DNA of 62,527 bases, from contig NZ_BOMZ01000116.1 of the NCBI RefSeq assembly GCF_016862455.1, positions 1 through 62,527 of the forward strand, given 5' to 3'. This document shows positions 33,329 through 41,333 of the stretch, in pieces. Position numbers and translations under genes: made by a program. The notes beneath the pieces were generated by a model. The model did no database searches and was not told the origin of the DNA. It was given only the letters and a program-made list of their open reading frames with translations. The stretch's first letter is position 1, and each line of letters begins with the position of its first letter. The stretch comes from Actinoplanes utahensis (GTDB lineage Bacteria > Actinomycetota > Actinomycetes > Mycobacteriales > Micromonosporaceae).

Positions 33329-33358
33329 GGCCCGCATCCGGAGATGCGGGCCGTTCTC
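33329..33358 (-). terminator. Hairpin after the second tRNA-Glu
   Basis: Perfect 13-bp stem AACGGCCCGCATC / GATGCGGGCCGTT with a CGGA loop, directly below the tRNA 3' end. Confidence 0.75.
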
Positions 33359-33362
33359 GATG

Positions 33363-33435
33363 TAGTCCCGAAGGGATTCGAACCCTCGCTACCGCCTTGA
33401 GAGGGCGGCGTCCTAGGCCGCTAGACGACGGGACC
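33363..33435 (-). tRNA. tRNA-Glu (anticodon CTC), CCA not encoded
   Basis: Seventy-three nt, identical in sequence to the gene at 32585-32657. After the discriminator A the minus strand reads CAT, so CCA must be added by the nucleotidyltransferase. Confidence 0.96.
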
Positions 33436-33490
33436 AGAACGTGCTGTCTTACTTGCTACCAGCACTGCCCTCCCCGAGAGGAGGACTGCG

Positions 33491-33562
33491 CTGGGGTACC
33501 AGGACTCGAACCTAGACTAGCTGAACCAGAATCAGCCGGGCTGCCAATTACCCCATACCCCA
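33491..33562 (-). tRNA. tRNA-Gln (anticodon CTG)
   Basis: Seventy-two nt starting TGGGGTATGGGGTAAT; anticodon arm GCTGA-TTCTGGT-TCAGC gives CTG; T arm GGTTCGAGTCC; the acceptor pairs TGGGGTA with TACCCCA, discriminator G. CCA is not encoded. It is probably cotranscribed with the tRNA-Glu 55 bp away. Confidence 0.96.
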
Positions 33563-33625
33563 TTTGGCCCGGCTTGCCGCGCCGGAGAGAACTTTACCTG
33601 AGGCCAACCGGGCCGCCAAATCGGG

Positions 33626-34426
33626 TTACCCAAATAGATCTGCGTGACGGCGTGCCCACTCCACGTAGCGCATGCCGGGACGCCCGGTCAGCTCGGCGAC
33701 GGTCGGCACCGCCGCCTGCGGATGCGAGGCGAGCTGGGCGAGGCCGTCCAGGTACCAGTCGCCGTATTCGCCCATGCGCTCGGCGAAGTGCGCCCGGGCC
33801 GCCTCGCCGGTGAGCTCGACGTAGGTCAGGTCGCGGCCGAGGGCTTCACCGATGGCGGCGAGCTTCTGCCGGCGGGTCAGCGACTCGGGGCCGGTCAACT
33901 CGTAGGAGCGCCCCTCGTGGCCGTCGGAGAGCAGCACCCGGGCGGCGACGGCTGCGATGTCCTCCAGGGCGATGGGGGCGTTGGCCACGTCGCCGAACGC
34001 GTCCCGCACCTCGTCGCCGGCGCGGATCTGCGGTGCCCAGTCGACCGCGTTGCCCATGAACTCCCCCGGCTCGAGATGGGTGAACGGCACGCCGCTGGCC
34101 TCCACCCCGTCCTCGATCACCTGCCAGTGGTCGCCTTTGGCGCCGGCCATGTCGACGATGTGCCGCACACCGGCGCGGGCGGCGGTCCGGCAGACCTCGA
34201 AGACCGTCTCCGGGTGTGGGGCGAGGTAGAGCTTGTCGACGCCGCGCAGTGCCTCGGCGACGATGTCGAGCCGTTTGAAGGAGCCCTTGACGACTTCGAC
34301 GCCGGGCGGGAGGGCGGCCCGCGCCGGGTTCACGGTGAGCGCACGGATGTCGGCGCCGTTGCCGAGCAGTTCGTCGACGACGAGGCGGCCCACGCTGCCG
34401 GTGGCGCCGGTTACCAGGATCCTCAT
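33626..34426 (-). CDS. NmrA/QOR2-like NAD(P)-binding protein
   Basis: Atypical short-chain dehydrogenase of 266 aa. It opens MRILVTGATGSVGRLVVDELL with the NmrA-type GxxGxxG motif, then PPGVEVVKGSFKRL, and lacks the YxxxK catalytic pair, as expected for NmrA-like sensors or quinone reductases. The ATG at 34426 is chosen because the Rossmann motif begins there. It is divergent from a TetR regulator with an 11-bp perfect inverted repeat between them, so the TetR protein very likely represses it. The substrate is unknown; many such pairs handle quinones or electrophiles. Confidence 0.85.
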   Translation of the reverse strand: MRILVTGATGSVGRLVVDELLGNGADIRALTVNPARAALPPGVEVVKGSFKRLDIVAEALRGVDKLYLAPHPETVFEVCRTAARAGVRHIVDMAGAKGDHWQVIEDGVEASGVPFTHLEPGEFMGNAVDWAPQIRAGDEVRDAFGDVANAPIALEDIAAVAARVLLSDGHEGRSYELTGPESLTRRQKLAAIGEALGRDLTYVELTGEAARAHFAERMGEYGDWYLDGLAQLASHPQAAVPTVAELTGRPGMRYVEWARRHADLFG

Positions 34427-34435
34427 TCTCGTACT

Positions 34436-34461
34436 CCCTACGGGAACTGTTTCCCGTAGGG
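34436..34461. promoter_or_regulatory. TetR operator: perfect 11-bp inverted repeat
   Basis: CCCTACGGGAA-CTGT-TTCCCGTAGGG, midway between the divergent NmrA-like and TetR genes and 11 bp before the TetR start. Flanking GTA and TAC extend the symmetry. Confidence 0.85.
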
Positions 34462-34472
34462 TATACGGAATC

Positions 34473-35234
34473 ATGGAGAACTACCCACTGCTCTGGCGCC
34501 GGACCCGGCCGGCGAAGAAGGCCGCCGGTCGGCCGCCCAAGCTCAGCGTGGACGAGGTGGTCGCCGCCGCGATCCGGATCGCCGACACGGACGGGCTGGC
34601 TGCGGCCTCGATGGCACGGGTCGCGGGGGCGCTGGGGACGGCGACGATGACGCTCTACACCTACGTGCCGTCCCGCGCCGATCTGATCGCCCTGATGGTC
34701 GACGACGTGCTGCTGGCCCGGCGGCTCGAGTTCGGGGACGGCTGGCGGGAGCGGGTGGCGCTGTTCTCCGCACGGACCCGGGAGATGTACGCGGCGCACC
34801 CCTGGCTGACCGAGGTGTCACTGGTACGGCCACCGCTCGGGCCGGGCACGATGGCCGAGCGGGAGTTCCTGATCGCCACGATGACCGCGGCGGGCGTGCC
34901 GGTGGGGCAGATCAACCGGGCGGCGCTGACCGTCACCGCGTACGTCTACGCCTTCGCCCGGGAAGCCGGCGAGGACGCCCGCCTGAGCCGGGACAGCGGC
35001 CAGTCCACCGAGTCGTGGTGGCACGAGCGCGGTGACTTCTGGGAGGACTGGTTCGACGTCGAGGCGTACCCGGCGATGACCGCGCTGTGGAACGCGGGCG
35101 GATTCGAGGACCAGGCCGCGCACGACTACGGCCTGGCCCTGATCCTGGACGGGATCGAACGATCCGTCGGGAAAGACAGCGGGATCGAACGGCCCGTCGA
35201 GAAAGACGTCAGGATCGAACGGTCAGTCGAGTGA
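34473..35234 (+). CDS. TetR-family transcriptional regulator
   Basis: Repressor of 253 aa. The HTH (about residues 22-68) reads LSVDEVVAAAIRIADTDGLAAASMARVAGALGTATMTLYTYVPSRADL, the standard TetR layout. The ligand-binding region includes AYVYAFAREAGEDARLSR. The last 28 residues are a repeat of IERSVGKDSG type encoded by about 2.7 copies of a 30-bp unit. I chose the ATG at 34473, just after the operator; earlier in-frame starts lie within the neighbouring gene. It overlaps the convergent FAH-family gene by 12 bp. It probably controls itself and the NmrA-like gene. Confidence 0.92.
   Translation: MENYPLLWRRTRPAKKAAGRPPKLSVDEVVAAAIRIADTDGLAAASMARVAGALGTATMTLYTYVPSRADLIALMVDDVLLARRLEFGDGWRERVALFSARTREMYAAHPWLTEVSLVRPPLGPGTMAEREFLIATMTAAGVPVGQINRAALTVTAYVYAFAREAGEDARLSRDSGQSTESWWHERGDFWEDWFDVEAYPAMTALWNAGGFEDQAAHDYGLALILDGIERSVGKDSGIERPVEKDVRIERSVE
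35152..35231 (+). repeat. 30-bp repeat at the 3' end of the TetR gene
   Basis: Units starting GGGATCGAACGATCCGTCGG, GGGATCGAACGGCCCGTCGA and AGGATCGAACGGTCAGTCGA, 30 bp apart, the last cut short by the stop codon. Confidence 0.9.
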
Positions 35235-36017
35235 GACGACCGGGTTCCGCAGTTCGCCGATGCCCTGGATGCTGACCGACACGGTGTCACCCGGGGTGAT
35301 CTGGCTGACGCCGGCCGGCGTGCCGGTCAGGATGATGTCGCCGGGCAGCAGGGTCATGACGTGCGACACGTACGAGATCAGGCTCGGGATGTCGAAGACC
35401 ATGTCCTTGGTCCGGCCGATCTGGCGGACCTCCAGGTTCTCCGGGTCGCGGCCGACCTCGCAGCGCACCTCGATGTCGCTGACGTCCAGGCCGGTCACGA
35501 TCCACGGACCGATCGGGCAGAACGAGTCGAAGCCCTTGGCGCGGGTCCACTGCGGGTCGCTGCGCTGCAGGTCCCGGGCGGTCACGTCGTTGCCGCAGGT
35601 GTAGCCGAAGATCGCCTTCTCGGCGCCGGCCCGGTCCACCCGGCGGGCGCCGCTGGCGCCGATCACGACGGCGAGCTCGGCTTCCTCCTCGACCCGGCTG
35701 GTGACGCTCGGGATGCGGATCGCGTCGTTGGGGCCGATCACCGAGGTGGACGGCTTGATGAAGATCAACGGCTCCTTGGGCACCTCGTTGCCCATCTCGG
35801 CGGCGTGGTCGGCGTAGTTGCGGCCGATCCCGATGACCTTGCTGGAGAAGATCGGGGCGAGCAGCCGGATGTCGGCCAGCGCCCATCGCTGGCCGGTGAA
35901 GCGCACCTCGTTGAAGGGGATGCTGTCGATCTCGGCCACCGTCAGTCCCGACGTGCCGTCGCCTTCGACGACGCCGAACGAGACTCCACCAGGGTGGACA
36001 AAGCGGGCGAAACGCAC
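35223..36017 (-). CDS. Fumarylacetoacetate hydrolase (FAH) family protein
   Basis: Likely hydrolase or decarboxylase of 2-oxo acids, 264 aa. It has the FAH metal site: IGIGRNYADHAAEMG (about residue 61), EEEAELAVVIG (two metal Glu residues, about 111-121) and GYTCGNDVTARDLQ with the Asp ligand, followed by KGFDSFCPIGPWIV. GTG at 36017 gives MRFARFVHPGG. It follows the Xre gene by about 50 bp in the same direction. In many actinobacteria this gene precedes gltX; here gltX is absent from the spot. Confidence 0.93.
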   Translation of the reverse strand: MRFARFVHPGGVSFGVVEGDGTSGLTVAEIDSIPFNEVRFTGQRWALADIRLLAPIFSSKVIGIGRNYADHAAEMGNEVPKEPLIFIKPSTSVIGPNDAIRIPSVTSRVEEEAELAVVIGASGARRVDRAGAEKAIFGYTCGNDVTARDLQRSDPQWTRAKGFDSFCPIGPWIVTGLDVSDIEVRCEVGRDPENLEVRQIGRTKDMVFDIPSLISYVSHVMTLLPGDIILTGTPAGVSQITPGDTVSVSIQGIGELRNPVVSLD

Positions 36018-36068
36018 GGGTGAATCCCATCTGTAGCGGCTAGTGCAGGCTGGACCTTCACCCGAAAT

Positions 36069-36323
36069 CTACGCCGGTCGGGTTTCCGCACCGAGCCGCG
36101 GGAACGGCTCCAGCGAGAAGATCACCTCGACCGGGACCTCGAAGTAGGCGCAGATCCGCAACGCCAGGTGCAGGCTGGGACTGAACTCGCCGCGCTCCAG
36201 GTAACCCACCGTCTGGTAGTGCACCCCGAGCGCGTCGGCGAGCTGCCGCCGCGTGATGCCGCGCTCGGCACGCAGCATCGCGATCCGGTTGTAGGTGATC
36301 TCGTTGGCCACGCGTTCCCTCAC
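36069..36323 (-). CDS. Xre-family HTH regulator
   Basis: Small 84-aa DNA-binding protein made almost wholly of a Cro/C1-type HTH: IAMLRAERGITRRQLADALGVHYQTVGYLERGEFSPSLHLALRICAYFEV. Such short regulators commonly follow ABC-2 type exporters. The GTG at 36323 overlaps the permease stop by 4 bp, so it is co-translated. It may control the operon from the palindrome at 38082-38099, though that palindrome looks more like a GntR site. Confidence 0.93.
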   Translation of the reverse strand: MRERVANEITYNRIAMLRAERGITRRQLADALGVHYQTVGYLERGEFSPSLHLALRICAYFEVPVEVIFSLEPFPRLGAETRPA

Positions 36324-37138
36324 ATGGTCCGGGTCATCGCCCGTTCGCGCCGGGCGGCGACCAGCGAGCCGGACTCCCGCCTGGCCATCCGCCGCAGAAT
36401 ACGCGGCGCGACAGCCAGCCCGGCCAGGGCCCAGAGAGCCAGCACACCGGCGGTGGCCAGCGCCTGCTCCGGCTCACCCGGCAGGAACGCCGACCGCAGG
36501 CCGGAACCCAGCCAGTACATCGGGAAGCCCTGTGCGACGCCCTGGAGCCAGCCGGGAAGCGCCGACAGCGGCGAGAAGATGCCGGAGATGCCGGTGAGGG
36601 CGAGCACCGGCAGCATCAGGATCGCGGCGCCACGGACGCTCTGGAAGAACGATCCCAGGATGGCGCCGACCGGCATCAGCGCCAGCATCGACAACGGCAG
36701 CAGCCAGAGCAGCGTCAGCCAGGTGCCGCCGTCGAACCGCAGCCCCTCGACCATCAGGGCGCCCGGCAGCAGCGTCACCGCACAGGTGATCAGCATGACC
36801 CCGGCCACCAGCACGATCTTGCCGATCAGGTAGCCGACCATGCCGTTCGGCGTGGCCTTGGCCCGCAGCAGGGTGCCGTCCTCCCGGTCCATCGTCAGAT
36901 ATTGCGCCATCGAGGTCACCCCGCCGATCACCAGCAGCAGGGCCAGCGAGCTGACCAGGCTGTAGGCGCCGAGCGAGACGGACGAGCCGGGCAGCTCGTC
37001 GCCCTCGATCAGCCGGAGCCAGCCGAGCAGCAGGGCGACCGGGAACAGGTAGCCGATGATGTCGGTCACATTGGTCACGGTCTGCCGCAGCTCGATCAGC
37101 CCGCGCTGGAGCCCCGCACGGATCAGCCCTCTTCTCAC
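36320..37138 (-). CDS. ABC-2 type exporter permease
   Basis: Membrane subunit of an ABC exporter, 272 aa with six predicted transmembrane segments. The amphipathic N-terminus RRGLIRAGLQRGLIELRQ is followed by IIGYLFPVALLLGWL, and a later stretch GAILMLPVLALTGISGIFSPLSALPGWLQ is typical of ABC-2 permeases (DrrB-like). The GTG at 37138 overlaps the ATPase stop by GTGA; the upstream open frame is a shadow of the ATPase gene. Exported substrate unknown, possibly a drug or lipid. Confidence 0.9.
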   Translation of the reverse strand: MRRGLIRAGLQRGLIELRQTVTNVTDIIGYLFPVALLLGWLRLIEGDELPGSSVSLGAYSLVSSLALLLVIGGVTSMAQYLTMDREDGTLLRAKATPNGMVGYLIGKIVLVAGVMLITCAVTLLPGALMVEGLRFDGGTWLTLLWLLPLSMLALMPVGAILGSFFQSVRGAAILMLPVLALTGISGIFSPLSALPGWLQGVAQGFPMYWLGSGLRSAFLPGEPEQALATAGVLALWALAGLAVAPRILRRMARRESGSLVAARRERAMTRTM

Positions 37139-38061
37139 GCCGCACCCTCCGCCTCGCGGACCAGCCGCATATAGGTCTCCTCCAGGCTGGCCCGGCGGAC
37201 CTCCAGGTCGCCGACGGCCTCGCCGTGCTGACGGAACAGCTCGCGCACGAACCCGGTGGCGTCGGCCGCCGAGTGCACGAACCGTTGCCCGTCCCGCGTC
37301 CAGCGGATCTCCGACTCGCCGGCCACCTGCCGGGACAGCTCGTCGGCCGAGCCGCTCGCCACGATCCGGCCGCGGGCCAGAATCAGGATGCGATCGGCCA
37401 GTTTCTCCGCCTCGTCCAGGTCGTGCGTGGTCAGCAGCACGGTCGTCGAGTCCACATCGGTCAGCCGGTGGATCAGGTCGTGGAAGTCGCGCCGTGCCTC
37501 CGGGTCGAACCCGACCGTCGGCTCGTCCAGGAAGAGCAGGTCGGGCCGGCCCACGATGCCGATCGCCACGTCCAGCCGGCGGCGCTGCCCGCCGGAGAGT
37601 CGGCCGATCGCGGTCTTCTCCGCACCGGTGAGACCGACCACCTCCAGCAGCTCGTCGACCGCCCAGGGGCGAGGCTTCCCCGGCGTGGAGTAATTCGCGT
37701 AGTAGGACCCGAGATGCTGCAGAAGCTCCCGGACACGCCACTTACTGTGATCACGCCACGACTGGAGCACCACACCGAGCCGGGCCCGCCAGGGCTCGTC
37801 GCCATCGGCCGGATCCACTCCGAGCACCAGGGCGTCGCCACCGGATCGCCGGCGGAAGCCCTCCAGGATCTCGATGGTGGTCGTCTTGCCCGCCCCGTTG
37901 GGCCCGAGCAGGACCACGACCTCGCCGGCCGTGGCGGTGAAGTCGACGCCGGTGAGCACTTCCTTGTCGCCATAACGCATGCGGAGATCGCGGACCTCGA
38001 TGACCGGGCCGGTCCCCGGCGTGTCGACCACGCTCCGCGCGGCCACTGTCGATCCTGTCAT
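37135..38061 (-). CDS. ABC exporter ATP-binding protein (DrrA-like)
   Basis: Nucleotide-binding subunit, 308 aa. Walker A GPNGAGKTTT (about residue 53), signature LSGGQRRRLDVAIGIVG, Walker B LLFLDEPTVGFD and the switch His in LLTTHDLDEAEKL are intact. A C-terminal 70-residue extension follows, as in DrrA-type exporters. It starts at ATG 38061, about 20 bp after an 18-bp palindrome that is likely its operator. It forms an operon with permease, Xre regulator and perhaps the FAH gene. Confidence 0.95.
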   Translation of the reverse strand: MTGSTVAARSVVDTPGTGPVIEVRDLRMRYGDKEVLTGVDFTATAGEVVVLLGPNGAGKTTTIEILEGFRRRSGGDALVLGVDPADGDEPWRARLGVVLQSWRDHSKWRVRELLQHLGSYYANYSTPGKPRPWAVDELLEVVGLTGAEKTAIGRLSGGQRRRLDVAIGIVGRPDLLFLDEPTVGFDPEARRDFHDLIHRLTDVDSTTVLLTTHDLDEAEKLADRILILARGRIVASGSADELSRQVAGESEIRWTRDGQRFVHSAADATGFVRELFRQHGEAVGDLEVRRASLEETYMRLVREAEGAA

Positions 38062-38081
38062 GTCGCCTACGTTATCAAGGA

Positions 38082-38099
38082 TGTAGTAGATGTACTACA
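38082..38099. promoter_or_regulatory. Palindromic operator before the ABC operon
   Basis: TGTAGTA-GATG-TACTACA, 7-bp perfect arms, 20 bp upstream of the ATPase start. The pattern resembles GntR/YtrA-type operators, but the only linked regulator is Xre-type. Confidence 0.7.
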
Positions 38100-38194
38100 C
38101 ATCGGCGTACATCTTCAGTGCCACATCGCGTGGCGGAACTCATTCGCGCCAAACGGTGATCGTGTTGATCGCTCCGGCTAGATACATTGGTGCG

Positions 38195-39136
38195 ATGGGG
38201 ATCAAGCAGGTGAGGGCGCTCACCACCACCTTGCCCTCGGTCAGCTGGATTCCCCTCGCCCGGGCGCACTCGGAGCGCGCCGACCAGATGACCGCGGGCC
38301 ACCGTGCCCGCCGCGCGGCGGGCGAGAAACACGCCATCGAGGATTTTCTGTACGACTACTACGGCACCCGCCCCGCGCTGCTGCGCCGCTGGCACCCCGG
38401 CGTCGGCACCGGCCTGTCACCGGCCCCCGACGGGCTGGCCGAGCACGCCGGGTGGAAGTTCTACATGTCCTCTCCCGACGGTGTCGTCACCCTCGACCAG
38501 GACGCGTTCATGCACGCCCGCGCCGAGAGCGTGCGTTACATCCACGGTCTGCTCACCGCGACCGCGTCCCGCCCGGTCTTCTCCGGCTGCTTCGGCCTGC
38601 ACGAGTGGGCGATGGTCTACCGGGACACCGAGCACCGCCACGAGCTGCCGCTGCGCCTCGGCCAGGCCGGCACCGACGAGGTGGTCGAGCAGCACAGCAT
38701 CCGGTGCACCCACTTCGACGCGTTCCGGTTCTTCACCCCCGAGGCCGTCGGGCTCAACCGCCTGCAGCCCACCCGCGCCACCCAGGTCGACCTGGATCAG
38801 CCGGGCTGCCTGCACGCCGCGATGGACGTGCACAAGTGGGCGCAGAAACTCGGTCCCGCCGTTCCCGGCGCGCTGGCGCTGGACTGTTTCGCCCTGGCCG
38901 GCGAGATCCGCCTGCTGGACATGCAGGCCAGCCCTTACGACCTGACCTCCTACGGCCATCCCCCGGTCAAGATCGAAACCCCGGAGGGCAAAGCGGAGTA
39001 CGTGGCCCGCCAGCGCGAGCTGGCCCGCCGCGCCGCCGGCCTGCGCAGCCGCCTGATCCGTGTCTGCGAGGCCCTGCTCGGCCCGGACGCCGCCGCCCAG
39101 AACCGCGAGGCGGTCGCCCCCTACAACCAGCGCTGA
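38195..39136 (+). CDS. Conserved actinobacterial protein of unknown function
   Basis: A 313-aa soluble protein, conserved in actinobacteria and often annotated as a 3-methyladenine DNA glycosylase without good motif support. It has HSERADQMTAGHRARRAAGEKHAIEDFLYDYYGTRPALLRRWHPG near the start, a GLHEWAMVYR block with conserved Glu/His (about residue 165) and LDCFALAGEIRLLDMQASPYDL near the end. I see neither the helix-hairpin-helix glycosylase signature nor the Mpg active site, so the name should not be accepted at face value. Start ATG 38195 is plausible; the ribosome site is weak. Confidence 0.75.
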   Translation: MGIKQVRALTTTLPSVSWIPLARAHSERADQMTAGHRARRAAGEKHAIEDFLYDYYGTRPALLRRWHPGVGTGLSPAPDGLAEHAGWKFYMSSPDGVVTLDQDAFMHARAESVRYIHGLLTATASRPVFSGCFGLHEWAMVYRDTEHRHELPLRLGQAGTDEVVEQHSIRCTHFDAFRFFTPEAVGLNRLQPTRATQVDLDQPGCLHAAMDVHKWAQKLGPAVPGALALDCFALAGEIRLLDMQASPYDLTSYGHPPVKIETPEGKAEYVARQRELARRAAGLRSRLIRVCEALLGPDAAAQNREAVAPYNQR

Positions 39137-39513
39137 CCGTCAGCGGCCCCCTCCGCTCATCCCGCGCCCCACGGTCTCCGCCGGTCGCTCCACACCCTTG
39201 CGTGGTACGCCGTGAGCGTCACCCCGCCAACTCCGCCAGCCCTGACGCGGCTACACCGCGTGGACACTTACGGTCCGATCCGAGCCGCGGCTGGCCGCAG
39301 CGCGCCCGGCCGGCCGAGGGGTGACCGTGGCGGGCATGCATGAGTGGCACCGGGGGACGGTCGTGGGGGAACGCCTGCCGCGGCCGCGGGGAGTCACGGA
39401 ACCGGCGTGGCCCGTACCGGAAAAGTGGTCGAAGAGGGAGAGCCGCAGACCGGAACCGATCAGCGCGCCCGCGTGGTCGACCGCCTCGGCAGGGTCAGGC
39501 CCGTCGCGGGATC
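39137..39513. other. Gene-free spacer
   Basis: No credible ORF on either strand, no repeat array and no strong hairpin. It holds the ends of two convergent genes, the conserved protein and arfB. Confidence 0.5.
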
Positions 39514-39939
39514 TCAGTCATCGTTGCTGCGGCGGTTGCGTTTGATCTGGGCGCGGCGTTTCTTCTCGCCGATGCGGCGTTCGACGGAGCCGCGGGACGG
39601 TTTGGTGGGGCGCCGCTGGCGGGGCGGGGTGGCGATCGCCTCGCCGACCCGCATGGCGAGGCGGGCGGCGGCGGCTTCCCGGTTGCGCAGTTGGGAGCGG
39701 TGTTCGGAGGCGGTGACGGTCAACACACCGTCGATCAGGCGGGCGCCGAGCCGTTCGACCGCCCGTTCCTTCAGTGCAGCGGGCAGCAGGTCGGAGCCGA
39801 GCAGGTCCCAGGAGAGCTCGACCCTCGAATCGGTGGTGTTGACGCCCTGGCCGCCGGGGCCGCTCGCGCGGGAGAAACGCCACGAGAGTTCGGCCGCCGG
39901 GATGGTCAGGCGGTCGTTCACCCGTACGTCCTCAAGCAT
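39514..39939 (-). CDS. arfB: Alternative ribosome-rescue factor ArfB-like peptidyl-tRNA hydrolase
   Basis: Rescues stalled ribosomes without a release codon by hydrolysing peptidyl-tRNA. The 141-aa protein has the catalytic GGQ in SRASGPGGQGVNTTDSRVEL (about residue 30) and a strongly basic C-terminal tail (KKRRAQIKRNRRSN) that enters the empty mRNA channel. It lacks the codon-recognition domain of RF1/RF2. The ATG at 39939 gives MLEDVRVNDRLTIPAAEL. Divergent from the M16 peptidase gene. Confidence 0.95.
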   Translation of the reverse strand: MLEDVRVNDRLTIPAAELSWRFSRASGPGGQGVNTTDSRVELSWDLLGSDLLPAALKERAVERLGARLIDGVLTVTASEHRSQLRNREAAAARLAMRVGEAIATPPRQRRPTKPSRGSVERRIGEKKRRAQIKRNRRSNDD

Positions 39940-40007
39940 GTGCCCCAGGATGGCACCCACCGTGATCATGCGCCACGGAGTAAAGCGGGAATCCCGCTCG
40001 ACAGGGC

Positions 40008-41333
40008 ATGATTGCACGGGTGACGTCACCAACCGCACCGGTCGCCGCGACCGGGTATCCGTGGCCCATCGAAACCACGCAGCTTCCGAACGGTCTGCGC
40101 GTCGTCGTCAGTGAGGATCGGACGGCTCCGGTCGTCTGCGTCAACCTCTGGTACGACGTCGGTTCCCGGCACGAGCCGCCGGGTCAGACCGGGTTCGCGC
40201 ATCTCTTCGAGCATCTGATGTTCGAGGGGTCGCAGCATGTGAAGAAGACCGAGCACATGAAGCTGGTGCAGGGCAACGGCGGTTCGCTGAACGCGACGAC
40301 CAACCCGGACCGGACGAACTATTTCGAGACGATGCCGTCGGAGCATCTGGAGCTGGCGCTCTGGCTGGAGGCCGACCGGATGGGCGGGCTGGTTCCCGCG
40401 CTCACCCAGGAGACGCTGGACAACCAGCGTGAGGTGGTGAAGAACGAGCGGCGCCAGCGGTACGAGAACGTGCCCTACGGCGACGCCTGGCTGCGCCTGC
40501 TGCCGCTGCTCTATCCGGAGGGCCACCCGTACCATCACGCCACGATCGGGTCGATGGAGGATCTGAACGCGGCCGCCCTGGAGACGTTCCAGGCTTTCCA
40601 CCGGCAGTATTACGCGCCGAACAACGCGGTTCTCACGGTCGTCGGGGACACCACGCCGGCCGAGGTGTTCCAGCTCGCGGAGAAGTACTTCGGGGCGATC
40701 GCCACGGTCCCGGACATCCCGCCGGCTCCGGACGGCACGCTGCCCGGCCCGCGCGGCGAGGCGGTGCGGGAGACGGTCACCGCCAAGGTCCCGGCCGCCC
40801 GCATCTACCTGTCGCACCGCACCTACCCGTTCGGCACGGCGGGGTACGACGCGGTCACCGTGCTGGCCACGATCCTGGGCAACGGCCGGGGCAGCCGCCT
40901 CTACCAGCGGCTCGCCGACGGTTCCCGGATCGCCCAGCCGGACTACATCGGGTCGTACGGGGTGGATCTCGCGCACGCCCCCGCCCCGCTGATCATCACC
41001 GCCACCGCGAAGGACGGCGTCCCGGTGGAGGCCCTGGAGGCCGGGCTGGCCGAGGTGGTGCAGAGCCTGATCGACGAGCCGGTCACCGACGAGGAGCTGA
41101 ACCGGGCGAAGGCGCTGCTGACCACCGCGTGGTGGCGGGGCGTCTCCACGGTCGGCGGCCGCGCCGACCTGCTGGGGCGGTACGCCACCCAGTTCGGTGA
41201 CCCGGCCACCGCCGCCGACCGCCTGCCGAAGTGGCTGGCCGTCACCGCGGACGACGTCACCGAGGCCGCGAAGCATGTGCTGCGCCCCGAGTCCCGTGTC
41301 ACCCTCACCTACGTTCCCGGGGAGCCCTCATGA
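40008..41333 (+). CDS. M16-family zinc peptidase, catalytic subunit
   Basis: Insulinase-like peptidase, 441 aa. The inverted zinc motif HLFEH (HXXEH) is intact in GFAHLFEHLMFEG (about residue 66), with the third ligand Glu about 76 residues further on. Other family blocks are NATTNPDRTNYFETMP and ATILGNGRGSRLYQRL. Its stop overlaps the next start by ATGA. No signal peptide, so it is probably cytoplasmic. As with bacterial M16B pairs, it likely works as a heterodimer with the next gene. Confidence 0.95.
   Translation: MIARVTSPTAPVAATGYPWPIETTQLPNGLRVVVSEDRTAPVVCVNLWYDVGSRHEPPGQTGFAHLFEHLMFEGSQHVKKTEHMKLVQGNGGSLNATTNPDRTNYFETMPSEHLELALWLEADRMGGLVPALTQETLDNQREVVKNERRQRYENVPYGDAWLRLLPLLYPEGHPYHHATIGSMEDLNAAALETFQAFHRQYYAPNNAVLTVVGDTTPAEVFQLAEKYFGAIATVPDIPPAPDGTLPGPRGEAVRETVTAKVPAARIYLSHRTYPFGTAGYDAVTVLATILGNGRGSRLYQRLADGSRIAQPDYIGSYGVDLAHAPAPLIITATAKDGVPVEALEAGLAEVVQSLIDEPVTDEELNRAKALLTTAWWRGVSTVGGRADLLGRYATQFGDPATAADRLPKWLAVTADDVTEAAKHVLRPESRVTLTYVPGEPS

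Noticed and set aside
32917..33813. Open frames in the 9-bp microsatellite
   Set aside because: All frames stay open because the period is a multiple of three; they also run through two tRNA genes on the opposite strand.
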